Counted from the stretch's first letter, positions 15,601 to 24,551 are shown. The stretch: DNA of 47,947 nt from DAOTXN01 sp034435435 (GCA_034435435.1 DAOTXN010000107.1:1-47947); one strand, 5' to 3'. Numbers and translations: made by a program. The notes: generated by a model not told the origin, from the sequence alone.

Positions 15601-17744
15601 GCACGCTGGGCGCGGGCTATGTGGCGTGGGACGCGGGTACACTGCCCGCCGGAACCGACGCGCTCAGCTTTACGCTGGTGCTCAGCCTCAGCCCGGCCGT
15701 TCCGCCGCGCACGATACTGGTCAACACGGCCCGCATCGCCAGCGCCGATTACGACGGCAACCCCGGCAACAACGTGAGCCAGTGGCGCACGCCGGTCGGG
15801 TTCGACCTGACCCCCTCGTACAAACGGGTGAACGGCGCGAGCAGCGCGACGGCCGCCCCGGGGGACGTCGTCACCTACACCGTCGTGCTGACCAACGCCG
15901 GGCCGTATAGCACGACCGACGTGTTGCTGACCGACCCTGTCCCGCCCGGCGCGACCTACGTGCCCGGCAGCCTGGCGGCCACGGGCGGTCTCACCGCCTA
16001 CCTGCCCCCACCCACGAACACAGTCACGTGGACGGGCGTCGTCAGCGGCCACAGCGCCATCAGTATCACCTTCCAGGTCACGCTGGGCGTGGCGCCGCGC
16101 GGCACGCTGGTGTGGAACGAGGCCGTCATTTCCGACACAGCCAACGACATCGTCGTGCGCGCGCCGGTCATGCTCACCGGTCCCGACCTGTCCGGCTCGT
16201 TCAAGGGGGTCTCGTCGGCCGGCCCGGCCTTCGGCCAGCGCGTCACCTACACCCTCGCTTTGAGCAACAGCGGCGAGCTGGACGCCCAGGTCGTCGTCAC
16301 CGACGACCTGCCCTTCGGCGTGCTCTACACCGGCGACGGGAGCGCCAGCCGCGGCATGCCGCCCGTGGAGAGCGGCGGGGTAATCACCTGGACGGGCGTC
16401 GTCTCGGCCGGAGCGCAAGTCACACTGACGCTGCCGGTGACGGTAGTTGCCGCGCCGGGCAGCCTGGTAGAAAACGAGGCTCTCATCGCCGACGGCGCGG
16501 GGTTGGTCCACCGGCGCAGCGCCAGTTTTTACTCCACCGGCCCCGACCTGAGCAGCTCGTCCAAGACGGTGCTGCCGGCCAGCGTCGCGCAGGGCGGCGG
16601 GGTGGAATATCGGCTGCGCATTTACAACACCGGCAACGGCCCCGGCATCGGCCTATTGATGACCGACGCCGCGCCGCCGGGCGTGAGCTTTGGCGCGGCC
16701 TATTTCAGCGGCGCTCCGCTCGGGACGCTGCTCCAGGACGGCGACGTGCTCACCTGGACCGGCGACCTGCCGGTGTTGGGCGAGGTGAATATCCGCGTCC
16801 CAGCCACGGTGAACGCTGCGCCGGGTACAGACCCACTCAACGTGATGGTGCTGGAAGGGCCGCCGGGGAACATCCTCACCCAGACCGCCGCCGTGCATGT
16901 GCTGCTGCCCGCCGACCTGAGCGATAGTGAAAAAACCGTGAACAAGGATGAGGCAGAGGTCGGCGAGACGCTGCGCTACACCGTCAGCGTGCACAACGCG
17001 GGCGAGCTGGCGGGCGCTTTCCTCGTGACCGACACACTCGACCCCGACACCGAGTTCGGCGGTTTTGTGAGTTACGGCGGCGACGCGCCGGTCTACGGGG
17101 GCGGTGTGATTCACTGGTCGGGGACGGTGAACCCGGATAGCGCGCAGCAATTGGTCTTTACGGTCACGGTGCAGCTCACTCTGCGCCTGGCCGTCACCAA
17201 TACGGCCCACATCGCTGACGGTGCGGGTCAGGTGTATACGCGCACGGCCCGCACGGCCATCGTCGAGCCAGAGTTGTCGGCGGCCAAATTCAACACGCCT
17301 GCCGGCGCGGTGTACCCCGGCGACACGATTACCTACACCGTCGTGATGAGCAACGTGGGCGGCGGCATGGCCCAGACCCGGCTGGTGGACCGCATCCCGA
17401 CGTACACCACGTTTATCCCGCCAGGGGGCATTGATTATCTCACTCAAACCGTGCTGTTGCTGAATGCGTTGAGCTTTCAGCCGCTGAACGGCAACCCGTA
17501 CGACCCGCCGCATTATTATCCGCTGACCCGCACGATTACGTGGCGCGGCGACATCGCAGCCAATCACGTCGTCACGGTGACGTTTGCCGTGTGGGTGTCG
17601 AGCACACTCCCGGCGGGCGCGGGCATCACCAACACGGCCTGGGTAGACGACCTGGGCAACGCCGACCCGCCGCTGGTCCGGCAGGTCTTTAACCGGGTGG
17701 TGTGGCGTGAGCTGTACCTACCAGTGGTGTTCAAGAACCACTGA
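12651..17744 (+). CDS. Giant secreted protein with about ten DUF11 repeats
   Basis: 1697 residues. ATG 12651 follows GGAGGG. The signal peptide (hydrophobic core LFSSIALAAAALFSLFAML, AQA cleavage) is followed by a beta-rich domain (about 60-220). Then come some ten DUF11/conserved-repeat modules of roughly 110-130 residues, each opening with a pattern such as DLSIEKELDPDIPA, DVTLSKHVTPTGAL or DLSGSFKGVSSAGP, then YTLxxxNxG, LPxxTT and a WxxG strand. It ends LYLPVVFKNH; similar YLPLV-type tails are, as I recall, recurrent on secreted Chloroflexi proteins. There is no membrane anchor. Likely a cell-surface or sheath/matrix protein. Paired with the anchored PKD/DUF11 protein upstream. Confidence 0.85.
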   Translation: MKRYFWLFSSIALAAAALFSLFAMLQAGPAQAAPASSPPARPAGRALQQITPVYTVTDSLNDDVAYNWIEIRGNGGQAAPGLASILDGSDPIDIGFYFPFYENVYSQVRASANGYLYFDNTGSYGANTPNQIGPGDPDNVIAALGAFLYLPQEEGIGNVYFRRDTLPERRFIVEYVNAQWFGGLNEPHTFQVILYPDGRIKVQYRQVRFLTNAHEYVVAGIEDSVGGNGVEYASGFFDQDPTIQNDLAVLYDPGNSIFGHLFVLPPAQSAWEDPGETLDFELTLVNLTGVTSTFNVTYSLAISSSAAPTPDLWLVGVPLTLPIPGGTGVIPLPNTFDYDFQVTATLPASATWFDQAILRLTVTSAASPTISNTAVITYGVAHRDLSIEKELDPDIPAAPGGYFRYRLAVTNAASPLDPERPAPARGVVVTDTLPLSTTLLPPLPGNVVTATLGGHTVLTWTVGDMGIYAEDELYLALYATPVLTVGDVITNTAAATMTASREYGPFANNAVTHTFSIVSPTVVYQIDKYPAAQDAGPGARVDWDIYYYDMGSLPVSGTRIVDQLPISTTLADVNIAPPVTDYSYDPLSHTLVFTLDPLRNGDWWGYPPINVAVTLSAALEEGAVLTNVVSITTTESVTHLFAYSAADATATVTVIDPRADPFVEKRPEEVNGQVVAPEPGGDYTFWVNYGNRGNGPAVSAVLTDTLPQSFVTLLDVVDFGGNTVVTSTPGLLVWEPITLPPGADYWARVELYIHDNTPAGASLVNTLLITAAGGGNVTTTNDSHALTVTLRGADVTLSKHVTPTGALRVGQRLTYTLHFSHVGDPEVPATGVVVSDRLPLGLTNVQVYTASDAPLLSGGTYPELTWSVPDELAYGESGVITLTAEVDAGAVWPPRPVLLNAAEIRTVKLEPYGHAPNSAVVTNAVELAAPYVLKFGPTIAMPGEPLTYTLPYGNAGLLDAHDVRITDTLPVSTTFYTATTPFSRTLGAGYVAWDAGTLPAGTDALSFTLVLSLSPAVPPRTILVNTARIASADYDGNPGNNVSQWRTPVGFDLTPSYKRVNGASSATAAPGDVVTYTVVLTNAGPYSTTDVLLTDPVPPGATYVPGSLAATGGLTAYLPPPTNTVTWTGVVSGHSAISITFQVTLGVAPRGTLVWNEAVISDTANDIVVRAPVMLTGPDLSGSFKGVSSAGPAFGQRVTYTLALSNSGELDAQVVVTDDLPFGVLYTGDGSASRGMPPVESGGVITWTGVVSAGAQVTLTLPVTVVAAPGSLVENEALIADGAGLVHRRSASFYSTGPDLSSSSKTVLPASVAQGGGVEYRLRIYNTGNGPGIGLLMTDAAPPGVSFGAAYFSGAPLGTLLQDGDVLTWTGDLPVLGEVNIRVPATVNAAPGTDPLNVMVLEGPPGNILTQTAAVHVLLPADLSDSEKTVNKDEAEVGETLRYTVSVHNAGELAGAFLVTDTLDPDTEFGGFVSYGGDAPVYGGGVIHWSGTVNPDSAQQLVFTVTVQLTLRLAVTNTAHIADGAGQVYTRTARTAIVEPELSAAKFNTPAGAVYPGDTITYTVVMSNVGGGMAQTRLVDRIPTYTTFIPPGGIDYLTQTVLLLNALSFQPLNGNPYDPPHYYPLTRTITWRGDIAANHVVTVTFAVWVSSTLPAGAGITNTAWVDDLGNADPPLVRQVFNRVVWRELYLPVVFKNH

Positions 17745-17768
17745 TGGACCCGCGAAAGGAAAATGACG

Positions 17769-18785
17769 ATGAAACTGGATGTCGCTTTGTGGATAGACGA
17801 CCTGCGCCAGGTCCCCGCCGCCGCCCAGGCCGCCGAAAAACTCGGCTTTGGCTGTTTATGGACCACCGACACCAACCACAACCCGCTCTTTCCGCTGGTG
17901 CTGGCCGCCGAACACACCCAACACATCCGGTTGGGCACATCCATTCTGGTGGCCTTTGCCCGCAGCCCGATGGACGTGGCCTACCAGGCCTGGGACCTGG
18001 CCCGTTACAGCAAGGGGCGCTTTTTGCTGGGCCTGGGCACCCAGGTGTCGGCGCACATCACGCGCCGCTTTGGGATGGAATGGCGGCAGCCCGCCGCCGA
18101 CCACCTGCGCGAATACGTGCAGGCGCTGCGGGCGATATGGCGCAGTTGGCAGACGGGCGAGCGGCTCAACTTTCGCGGCGAATTTTACAAGCTCACGCTC
18201 ATGTCGCCGTTTTTTGACCCCGGTCCGCAGGATTTTTCGGCTATCCCCATCTATACCGCCGGGGTCAATTTGCGCATGTGCCGGCTGGCGGGCCAGGTGG
18301 CCGACGGCTTTCACGTGCACCCCTTTCACACGCGGCGCTACCTGCAGGAGGTCGTGCGTCCCGCCATCGCCGAGGGCGCAGCCGGGGCCGGGCGCGCGTT
18401 GAGCGACGTAGACTTGAGCTGCGCCATCTTTGTGGCGGCGGGCGATTCGCAGGCCGAGATGGACGTCGGAGTCGAGTTTGTGCGCCAGCAGGTGGCTTTT
18501 TACGCCAGCACACCCAGCTACGCCGCCGTGATGGACCTGCACGGCTGGAGCGAGGTGCGCGAGCAGTTGAGCGGTCTGGCCGCCCGCAAACACTGGGGTG
18601 AGATGGGGGCGTTGATCAGTGACGAGATGGTGGCCGAGTTTGCCATCATTTGCGCGTGGAACGAGTTGCCGCTCAAGATTCACGAGAAATATGCTGGCCT
18701 GCTGGATCGGGTCACGCTGTACAGTCCATTCAATCCTACCCAAGATCAAGCGCGGTGGGCCGCCATCTGTGCAGCGTTTCAGTGA
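17769..18785 (+). CDS. Luciferase-like (LLM-class, F420-type) oxidoreductase
   Basis: 338 residues forming one TIM barrel of the bacterial-luciferase superfamily. Characteristic blocks are VPAAAQAAEKLGFGCLWTTD at the N-terminus, IRLGTSILVAFARSPMDVAY, the strand GRFLLGLGTQVSAH, and IYTAGVNLRMCRLAGQVADG. This reads like the F420-dependent TIGR03617 group; cofactor (F420 or FMN) and substrate are not certain. ATG 17769 is preferred because AAAGGA (17755-17760) is 8 bp away; ATG 17763 is too close. The gene follows the giant DUF11 gene by 24 bp, and a terminator follows it. Confidence 0.88.
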   Translation: MKLDVALWIDDLRQVPAAAQAAEKLGFGCLWTTDTNHNPLFPLVLAAEHTQHIRLGTSILVAFARSPMDVAYQAWDLARYSKGRFLLGLGTQVSAHITRRFGMEWRQPAADHLREYVQALRAIWRSWQTGERLNFRGEFYKLTLMSPFFDPGPQDFSAIPIYTAGVNLRMCRLAGQVADGFHVHPFHTRRYLQEVVRPAIAEGAAGAGRALSDVDLSCAIFVAAGDSQAEMDVGVEFVRQQVAFYASTPSYAAVMDLHGWSEVREQLSGLAARKHWGEMGALISDEMVAEFAIICAWNELPLKIHEKYAGLLDRVTLYSPFNPTQDQARWAAICAAFQ

Positions 18786-18825
18786 GGCAGCCGATTACAC
18801 TTTGCCCCTCCGTGAAAGGTATATA

Positions 18826-18866
18826 AAAAGGGCGACGGGATCGTGTGATCCGTCGCCTTTTCTTTT
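18826..18866 (+). terminator. Rho-independent terminator after the oxidoreductase
   Basis: Stem GGCGACGGGATC / GATCCGTCGCC (one bulged G) with loop GTGT, preceded by AAAAA and followed by TTTTCTTTT. It lies between the plus-strand oxidoreductase and the minus-strand tRNA and could work in both directions. Confidence 0.85.
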
Positions 18867-18872
18867 CCTCAA

Positions 18873-18946
18873 TGACCCGCCGAGGACTCGAACCTCGAAC
18901 CAAGTGATTAAGAGTCACCTGCTCTGCCAAATTGAGCTAGCGGGCC
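18873..18946 (-). tRNA. tRNA-Lys (anticodon CTT)
   Basis: A 74-nt cloverleaf on the minus strand: acceptor GGCCCGC/GCGGGTC (one G-U), D-arm GCTC...GAGC, anticodon loop CTCTTAA giving CTT for AAG codons, and T-arm with GGTTCGAGTCC. The discriminator is A and CCA is not encoded. It runs toward the shared terminator. Confidence 0.95.
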
Positions 18947-19117
18947 AATACTACACCAGAGATGTCCCATGACTTGATTTTATTCTATCATATTTCGGAC
19001 TTTCTGACAAATTTCGCCAGCCCCGCAACTCGACGGTACAAATCACAAGTTCTTGCCCCCTTGTCAAATTCGACATTCTAACAGAGCGACATTGTGTTGA
19101 ATGCCTCCATTTTTGCT

Positions 19118-19147
19118 TTGGCGTGGGACTTGTGACTATGCTATAAT
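19118..19147 (+). promoter_or_regulatory. Putative extended -10 promoter of the epimerase-phosphorelay genes
   Basis: TTGGCG (19118-19123), 18-bp spacer, TATAAT (19142-19147) preceded by TGC. The start codon follows at 19179, giving a short leader. Confidence 0.6.
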
Positions 19148-19178
19148 GGAGACCGACATTGATGCAGATAGGAGTGTT

Positions 19179-20105
19179 ATGAATTTCCTCGTGACAGGTG
19201 GGGCGGGTTTTTTGGGCATTGCGCTGGCCAATCGGTTGGTCCGAGATGGACATCAAGTTCATGTGATTGACGATTTGAGCGCCGGTGATCCCCGAGATTT
19301 GGACCCGGCTGTGTTTTTTGCGCGAGGCGACGTGACCGACGTTCCCAAGCTATGGACGTTGCTACATAGCGTGGATTGCGTCTATCACTTGGCGGCGCGG
19401 GTTTCGGTGGCCGAGTCTATTTTGTATCCTCGCGCTTATAATCACGTCAATGTCGGCGGCACGGTCAGCGTGATGGAAGCGATGCGCGACGCCGGCGTCC
19501 GGCGGGTGGTGTTTGCTTCATCGGGGGCGCTCTATGGCGAGCAAAAGTGCCAGCCTGTGAACGAGGAGCAGCCCCCCAATCCTAACTCCCCGTATGGCGT
19601 GAGCAAGCTGGCGGCCGAGTATTACGTGCGCACCATAGGCGTGCTGTGGGGCATCCAGACGGTGTCGCTACGCATCTTTAACGCTTATGGCCCTGGGCAG
19701 CGCAAACGACCTGCCCACCCCCCGGTGATTCCACAGTTCCTCAGACAGGCTATCAGTGGTGGTTCGCTGGTCATCTTGGGCGACGGCACGCAAACACGCG
19801 ACTTTGTTTATATCGACGACGTGATCGACGCGCTGGTGGCAGCGGCCACAGCAGAGGGAATTGATCGCCGGGTGATCAATATCGGCAGCGGCATCCAGGT
19901 GAGCGTGAACGCATTGGCTACGGCAGTGGAACAAGTCACAGGCAAGTCGGTGGCGGTGATCCACAACCGTGATCGGAGCGGCGGCGTGTCGCGTTTGTGC
20001 GCCGACATTTCGCTGGCCCGGCGCTGGCTAGGTTTTGAGCCGCGAGTGAGTCTGGACGTAGGTCTGCGCAAGACGCTCGAGTTGGATCCCCAATATGGAG
20101 TATAA
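19179..20105 (+). CDS. NAD-dependent sugar-nucleotide epimerase/dehydratase (GalE-like)
   Basis: 308 residues, extended short-chain dehydrogenase. The NAD-binding GGAGFLG sits at residues 7-13, followed by a conserved acid after strand 2 (VIDDLSAGD) and the catalytic Y-x3-K in SPYGVSKLAAEY. ASSGALYG contributes the active-site Ser, and RIFNAYGPGQ and GDGTQTRDFVYIDD form the sugar-nucleotide site. Length and motifs fit UDP-glucose 4-epimerase or a related UDP-sugar epimerase; exact specificity is open. ATG 19179 has AGGAG upstream. The receiver gene follows 3 bp after its stop, so sugar-nucleotide metabolism and the phosphorelay are probably co-transcribed. Confidence 0.9.
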   Translation: MNFLVTGGAGFLGIALANRLVRDGHQVHVIDDLSAGDPRDLDPAVFFARGDVTDVPKLWTLLHSVDCVYHLAARVSVAESILYPRAYNHVNVGGTVSVMEAMRDAGVRRVVFASSGALYGEQKCQPVNEEQPPNPNSPYGVSKLAAEYYVRTIGVLWGIQTVSLRIFNAYGPGQRKRPAHPPVIPQFLRQAISGGSLVILGDGTQTRDFVYIDDVIDALVAAATAEGIDRRVINIGSGIQVSVNALATAVEQVTGKSVAVIHNRDRSGGVSRLCADISLARRWLGFEPRVSLDVGLRKTLELDPQYGV

Positions 20106-20108
20106 ACC

Positions 20109-20498
20109 ATGTCTGGCGCGGAAGAAAATGTCAAGACCCTCCTCATTGTTGAGGATAGTGAACTGAATCGGCGCTTGTTGGAGGCGGTGCTCCAGCCACA
20201 CGGTTATCGGCTTTTGTTTGCAAAAGACGGCGAAACCGGCGTGGCCCTGGCCAAAGCAGAATCGCCCGACTTGATTCTCATGGACGTGTTGCTGCCCGGT
20301 ATAGATGGTTACGAAGCGACTCACCAGCTGCGCAGCGACCCAGCCACGCGACACCTGGTCATCGTAGCTCTGACGGCCAGCGCCTCGAAAGAAGAGCGAG
20401 AGCAAGCGCTAGGGGCTGGCTGCGACAGTTACATCTCTAAACCCATTGACACCCGCGCCTTTCCGCAACAGATTCGTCAGATTTTGTCCCATGAGTAA
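20109..20498 (+). CDS. Single-domain response regulator (CheY-like)
   Basis: 129 residues, a lone receiver. The acidic pocket is in LLIVEDSELN, the phosphoryl-accepting Asp59 in LILMDVLLPG, then Thr in VALTAS and Lys in YISKPID. There is no output domain, so it either carries phosphate between the neighbouring kinase and HPt protein or acts by protein contact. Its stop overlaps the upstream end of the kinase reading frame. Confidence 0.94.
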   Translation: MSGAEENVKTLLIVEDSELNRRLLEAVLQPHGYRLLFAKDGETGVALAKAESPDLILMDVLLPGIDGYEATHQLRSDPATRHLVIVALTASASKEEREQALGAGCDSYISKPIDTRAFPQQIRQILSHE

Positions 20499-20508
20499 AA
20501 GGTGCTCG

Positions 20509-23500
20509 ATGGATCCCGCACAAGCGCAAGGGGAATGGAGACCGGATATCGCAACCCAGGACCGGCGCTCACTTTTACGCCTGCGCTGGCAACTGCGGGC
20601 TGCGGCGTTAAGTGGCGTCGCTCTGTGGGGGGTGTATCAGCTTTTGGTGGCTCGCGCTACCTTTGCGGACGTGGGGTTAAATGTCATCTGGTGGGCATCT
20701 TTGGGTCTGCTGCTGATTCAGCTTGGCTTTCGGGTTGCTTTTCCACTCTACGACCGCAACGCTGCGCTGTGGAGTGAGATGCAAAAACAACTCGTCCAGG
20801 CTCATGACCTGTCTGAGGTGAGCCACGCGATGAGCGTCAAGCTGGCCCCGGAAGACCTTTTGCCCTATCTGGCCGAGAATCTGGTGCGCATCGTTGACGC
20901 GACGCACTGCGCCATTGTGCTGCGGAATCCCTATTCGGGTGAGGTGCAGCCAATGGCAGTTTTTCGAGTCGATGGTGCAACAAACGAGACCTCTTTGGTG
21001 GATGATGACCTGGTCGCCCTGGCGCAAACGGTCATCCAGAAAGGTCAACTCTCGACCCATTCGGCGGTCGGTCCATCGCCCCGCGCCAGGTCGATGTTGG
21101 GGTTGCCGCTATGGGGCCGGGGGGGGGTCATCGGCGCGGCCATCGTCGGCGATGTGCGCGAGCAGCACGAGTTTGCCCCGGACGCGATCCGCCAGGCGAT
21201 GGTGGTGGCGAATCAAGGAGCGGTCGCCATCGCCAATGCGCAACTATTCCGCGAAGTGGAGCAGCGGCTGGTTGAACTGGGCACACTGGCCGAAATTTCA
21301 CGAGTGATCGGTTCGCTGCTCGATCCGGCCGACATTTACCGCCGGGTGGTCGACGAACTGGCGCGAGCGTTTGGCTACCCCTTTGTGGCCTTTTTTCGCA
21401 TGGACGAGCGCAGGCAAGTTCTGGAGTTGGGCGCTCAAGTGGGATACGACGCAGAACGCCTGCCGGTTCGCATTGACATCGGGCAAAGTTTCGTAGGACA
21501 GGCGGCGGCTACAGGGCAAACAGTGTACGTCCCCGACTGCGCCGACTCGCCAGGCGAGCTTGTGGACCCAGGTATGTCGGCCCGGCGTCAGACCTTTGCC
21601 GATGGAATCGTCTCACAGATCGCCGCGCCATTATTCAAAGATGATCGCTGTCTGGGTGTCCTGAGTATCGAGAGCTACCACCCACTGACCGAAGCAGACC
21701 TGTCATTGCTGCAATCGCTGAGTTACCAGGTCGGCGCCGCTATCGAAAACGCCCGGCTCTACGCGGCCGAGCAGCGTGAGCGCCAGCTTGCCCATACACT
21801 TCTCCAAATTGCCAGCGATTTGAGCGGTACGCTCCAATTGGACAAAGTATTAAACCTGATATTAGAGCGTTTGAGAGCGGTGCTGCCCTACGAGAGCGCC
21901 GCCATCGGTCTATTATCCGGCGACGTGTGTTATCTCGCCGCTGCGCACGATCTACCTCGTGCACAGCGCTTGTGGGGCGCACACATCTCTCCCGAAGCGC
22001 TGCCGTTTGTCGCGCGTGTTTTGCGCGAGCGGGCGGCTGTAGTGCTGGCGGACACCCGCCGCGCACCAGACTGGGTCAACATCGAGGGCAGTGAGAACAT
22101 TCGCTCCTGGCTGGGAGTGCCTCTGGCCGTCAAAGATCGTACCATTGGATTGTTGATGCTCAATCACGACACACCCGATTTCTACGATCAGGAGGCGGCC
22201 CAGTTGACGCTGGCCTTTGCGCAGCACGCAGCGCTGGCGCTCGATAATGCGCGGCTCTATGAGCAGACGCAGGCCAAACTGCGCGAGCAGATGCTATTGT
22301 ACGAGACAACGGCCACACTGTCTTCTATCCTCGACGCGGGCCAGATTCTGCGTATTCTGGCTGAGCGCCTGACCATGGCGTTAGGAGGGACCAGCACCTA
22401 TATTGTCACCGTGGACGAAGAGATGGAAAACGCGACGCTTGTGGCCCAACACGTTGGCCCCGATGCAACCAGCAGCGCACAGATCGCTCGTCTCGGTGAA
22501 GTCTATTGGCTGACGGATATGCCTGTATCACTCGCCGCGCTGGCCGAGCGGCGCCCACTCATGATCATCGCCGGAGAGGAACCTCCAGAATGGAGGCCGC
22601 GAATGGAGGCCAGAGAGGGACAGGCGATGTTGCTCTTGCCTTTGGCGGCCCGAGATCGGTTGGCGGGATTTGTAGAATTGTGGGACAGTCGCAGCCGGCG
22701 GCGGTTCACCGACGCCGAAATCGCGTTAGCCCAGACCATGATCCATCCCGCGGCCGTAGCTATCGAGAACGCGCGCTTGTTTGCCGAGACGCAGCGCAGC
22801 ATCAACGAGCTGATTCTGCTCTTTGACACAGCAGTGTGGGCCGCCTCTTCCCAAGAGCTAGACACCATCTTGCAGAGCGTCGTCAAAACCCTGCAATTCC
22901 GCGTGCTACAGGGAGCAGCAGTCACTATTTGGCTGCTCGACGCCCCAACTCAGCAGTTGGAGCTGCGCGCGCGAGCGGGCGAGCTTGCCGGGCTAACTCT
23001 GCCAAATTTTGTGGAGCTTGAAAGTCAACTCGGTCAAGTTGTACGCAGCGGTGAATCCATCTTGATCGGCGATACGGCTCAAAGGGATCTTGAGAATCCA
23101 GGTGCTCTCAAGGACCCAAAGGCCGAGGGTTGCGCCGAATTTGGCCCGCCGGTGCGCTCAGTGTTGTGTGCGCCGCTGGCCACCGGGCATCAAGTCATCG
23201 GTGTGTTGCAGGCGTTGAGCGCTCAACCGGGAGCCTTTTCAGGCCGCGACCTGCGCCTGCTGCGCACTATGGCCGGCAGCCTGGCAATTGGCATCCAAAA
23301 CATTCGCCTCGTGGCCGACCTGCGCCGCTCGGAAGACGCACTGACCTTGCGTAACCAAGCCCTGGAACGCGCCAACGACCGGCTCCAGGAGCTGGACCGG
23401 CTCAAGTCGGCCTTTGTCGCCAGCGTGAGTCACGAATTGCGCACGCCGCTCAATTCTATCATCGGCTTTTCCGAAGTGCTCATGGATGGGCTGGCCGGTG

Positions 23501-24117
23501 AGCTGCAACCATCGGCCCAGGAATACCTGAACTTTATCCACGGCAGCGGCAAACATCTCCTCAGCCTGATCAATGACATTTTGGACCTATCGCGCTTACA
23601 GGCCGGCCGGATGACTCTATCGCTGGAAAGCGTAGACGTGGTGGAGGTGATCAACGATGTGTGCGCCTCGCTATCCCCTCTAATTGCTGGTAAACGCCAG
23701 ATCCTGACCCTCGAACAACCGGCCCCTCTTCCCGCCATCGTCGCCGATGAGTTCCGTCTGCGCCAAATCTTGATCAACCTGGTGGGTAACGCCAACAAGT
23801 TCACACCGCAGGGAGGGCAGATCACCCTACGTGTTTTCTTGGTCGATCCGGTTACTTTGCGGCTCGATGTGAATGACAACGGGCCGGGTATCTCGCTAGA
23901 CGATCAACGCTTGATCTTTGAAGAATTTCGCCAGGCCCGCACGACGCACCCTGGCGAAGGAACGGGGTTGGGACTCGCCATCACCCGCCGCCTGGTCGAG
24001 CTTCACGGCGGGCGGATATGGGTCGAAAGCCAAGTGGGCATGGGGGCGATGTTTACCATCTTGCTTCCTGTTGGAGGTCCCGTTGCACAAGATCAACCAG
24101 GAGTCGCCGATGGTTAA
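20509..24117 (+). CDS. Multi-GAF sensor histidine kinase
   Basis: 1202 residues. Two hydrophobic segments near the N-terminus (about 30-80) anchor it. About five GAF-type sensor domains follow (roughly 110-255, 265-430, 440-590, 600-760, 780-945), then HisKA with His975 (SHELRTPLNSIIGFSEVL) and HATPase_c (NLVGNANKF, DNGPGIS, GTGLGLAI). The GAF domains differ clearly from one another, so several ligands or redox/light signals are possible; no cysteine motif typical of a bilin GAF stands out. ATG 20509 is chosen because AAAAGG lies 6 bp upstream; ATG 20491 overlaps the receiver gene. Co-oriented with receiver, HPt and epimerase. Confidence 0.93.
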   Translation: MDPAQAQGEWRPDIATQDRRSLLRLRWQLRAAALSGVALWGVYQLLVARATFADVGLNVIWWASLGLLLIQLGFRVAFPLYDRNAALWSEMQKQLVQAHDLSEVSHAMSVKLAPEDLLPYLAENLVRIVDATHCAIVLRNPYSGEVQPMAVFRVDGATNETSLVDDDLVALAQTVIQKGQLSTHSAVGPSPRARSMLGLPLWGRGGVIGAAIVGDVREQHEFAPDAIRQAMVVANQGAVAIANAQLFREVEQRLVELGTLAEISRVIGSLLDPADIYRRVVDELARAFGYPFVAFFRMDERRQVLELGAQVGYDAERLPVRIDIGQSFVGQAAATGQTVYVPDCADSPGELVDPGMSARRQTFADGIVSQIAAPLFKDDRCLGVLSIESYHPLTEADLSLLQSLSYQVGAAIENARLYAAEQRERQLAHTLLQIASDLSGTLQLDKVLNLILERLRAVLPYESAAIGLLSGDVCYLAAAHDLPRAQRLWGAHISPEALPFVARVLRERAAVVLADTRRAPDWVNIEGSENIRSWLGVPLAVKDRTIGLLMLNHDTPDFYDQEAAQLTLAFAQHAALALDNARLYEQTQAKLREQMLLYETTATLSSILDAGQILRILAERLTMALGGTSTYIVTVDEEMENATLVAQHVGPDATSSAQIARLGEVYWLTDMPVSLAALAERRPLMIIAGEEPPEWRPRMEAREGQAMLLLPLAARDRLAGFVELWDSRSRRRFTDAEIALAQTMIHPAAVAIENARLFAETQRSINELILLFDTAVWAASSQELDTILQSVVKTLQFRVLQGAAVTIWLLDAPTQQLELRARAGELAGLTLPNFVELESQLGQVVRSGESILIGDTAQRDLENPGALKDPKAEGCAEFGPPVRSVLCAPLATGHQVIGVLQALSAQPGAFSGRDLRLLRTMAGSLAIGIQNIRLVADLRRSEDALTLRNQALERANDRLQELDRLKSAFVASVSHELRTPLNSIIGFSEVLMDGLAGELQPSAQEYLNFIHGSGKHLLSLINDILDLSRLQAGRMTLSLESVDVVEVINDVCASLSPLIAGKRQILTLEQPAPLPAIVADEFRLRQILINLVGNANKFTPQGGQITLRVFLVDPVTLRLDVNDNGPGISLDDQRLIFEEFRQARTTHPGEGTGLGLAITRRLVELHGGRIWVESQVGMGAMFTILLPVGGPVAQDQPGVADG

Positions 24118-24129
24118 GAAGGAGAAGCT

Positions 24130-24471
24130 ATGTCAGAGCCGGTCGAGCCGGATCCAAAACCGGCGATCGATTTATCTGCCTATATTCCGCTCTTTTTGGA
24201 ACAGGCTCGGTTATTTTTGGACGACTTGCAGCGACACCTGATTCAACTCCAAACGCATCCCGACGATGCGACCAGTTTGCGGGAGGCCTATCGGGCGGCG
24301 CACACGCTCAAGGGAATGGCGGCCACGATGCGCTATGACGCATTGGCAGCCATGGCCAAAGCAATGGAAGATAGACTCAGTCCCCAATCCCCTCTCCCTC
24401 TCGAACAGATTCGCTCGCTGTTAGCCGGTTGTGATGAGTACTGGGCGGGGCTGGCGCAGTTGGCCGAGTGA
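24130..24471 (+). CDS. HPt (histidine phosphotransfer) protein
   Basis: 113 residues, a four-helix HPt domain with the phosphorylatable His58 in AAHTLKGMAATM, as in CheA P1 and phosphorelay HPt proteins. With the receiver and the five-GAF kinase it makes a His-Asp-His relay; a terminal output regulator is not in the window. ATG 24130 follows AAGGAG. A short 7-bp-period tract (24381-24401) encodes SPQSPLPL between helices. Confidence 0.9.
   Translation: MSEPVEPDPKPAIDLSAYIPLFLEQARLFLDDLQRHLIQLQTHPDDATSLREAYRAAHTLKGMAATMRYDALAAMAKAMEDRLSPQSPLPLEQIRSLLAGCDEYWAGLAQLAE
24381..24401. repeat. Degenerate heptamer tract inside the HPt gene
   Basis: Three related 7-bp units (TCCCCAA, TCCCCTC, TCCCTCT) translated as SPQSPLPL. 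Less regular than the other arrays. Confidence 0.45.
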
Positions 24472-24551
24472 CCGGTTGGGCCGGACGCCGGCGACGCGAC
24501 AAGCCCGATCTGTGCCATCGCTCTATCTGCATTTGTGAATTGCGCCGCTGC

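Noticed and set aside
12675..16511. Several long minus-strand frames opposite the giant DUF11 gene
   Set aside because: Biased Gly/Arg/Asp composition, no motifs, no RBS; high-GC antisense shadows of a well-supported gene.
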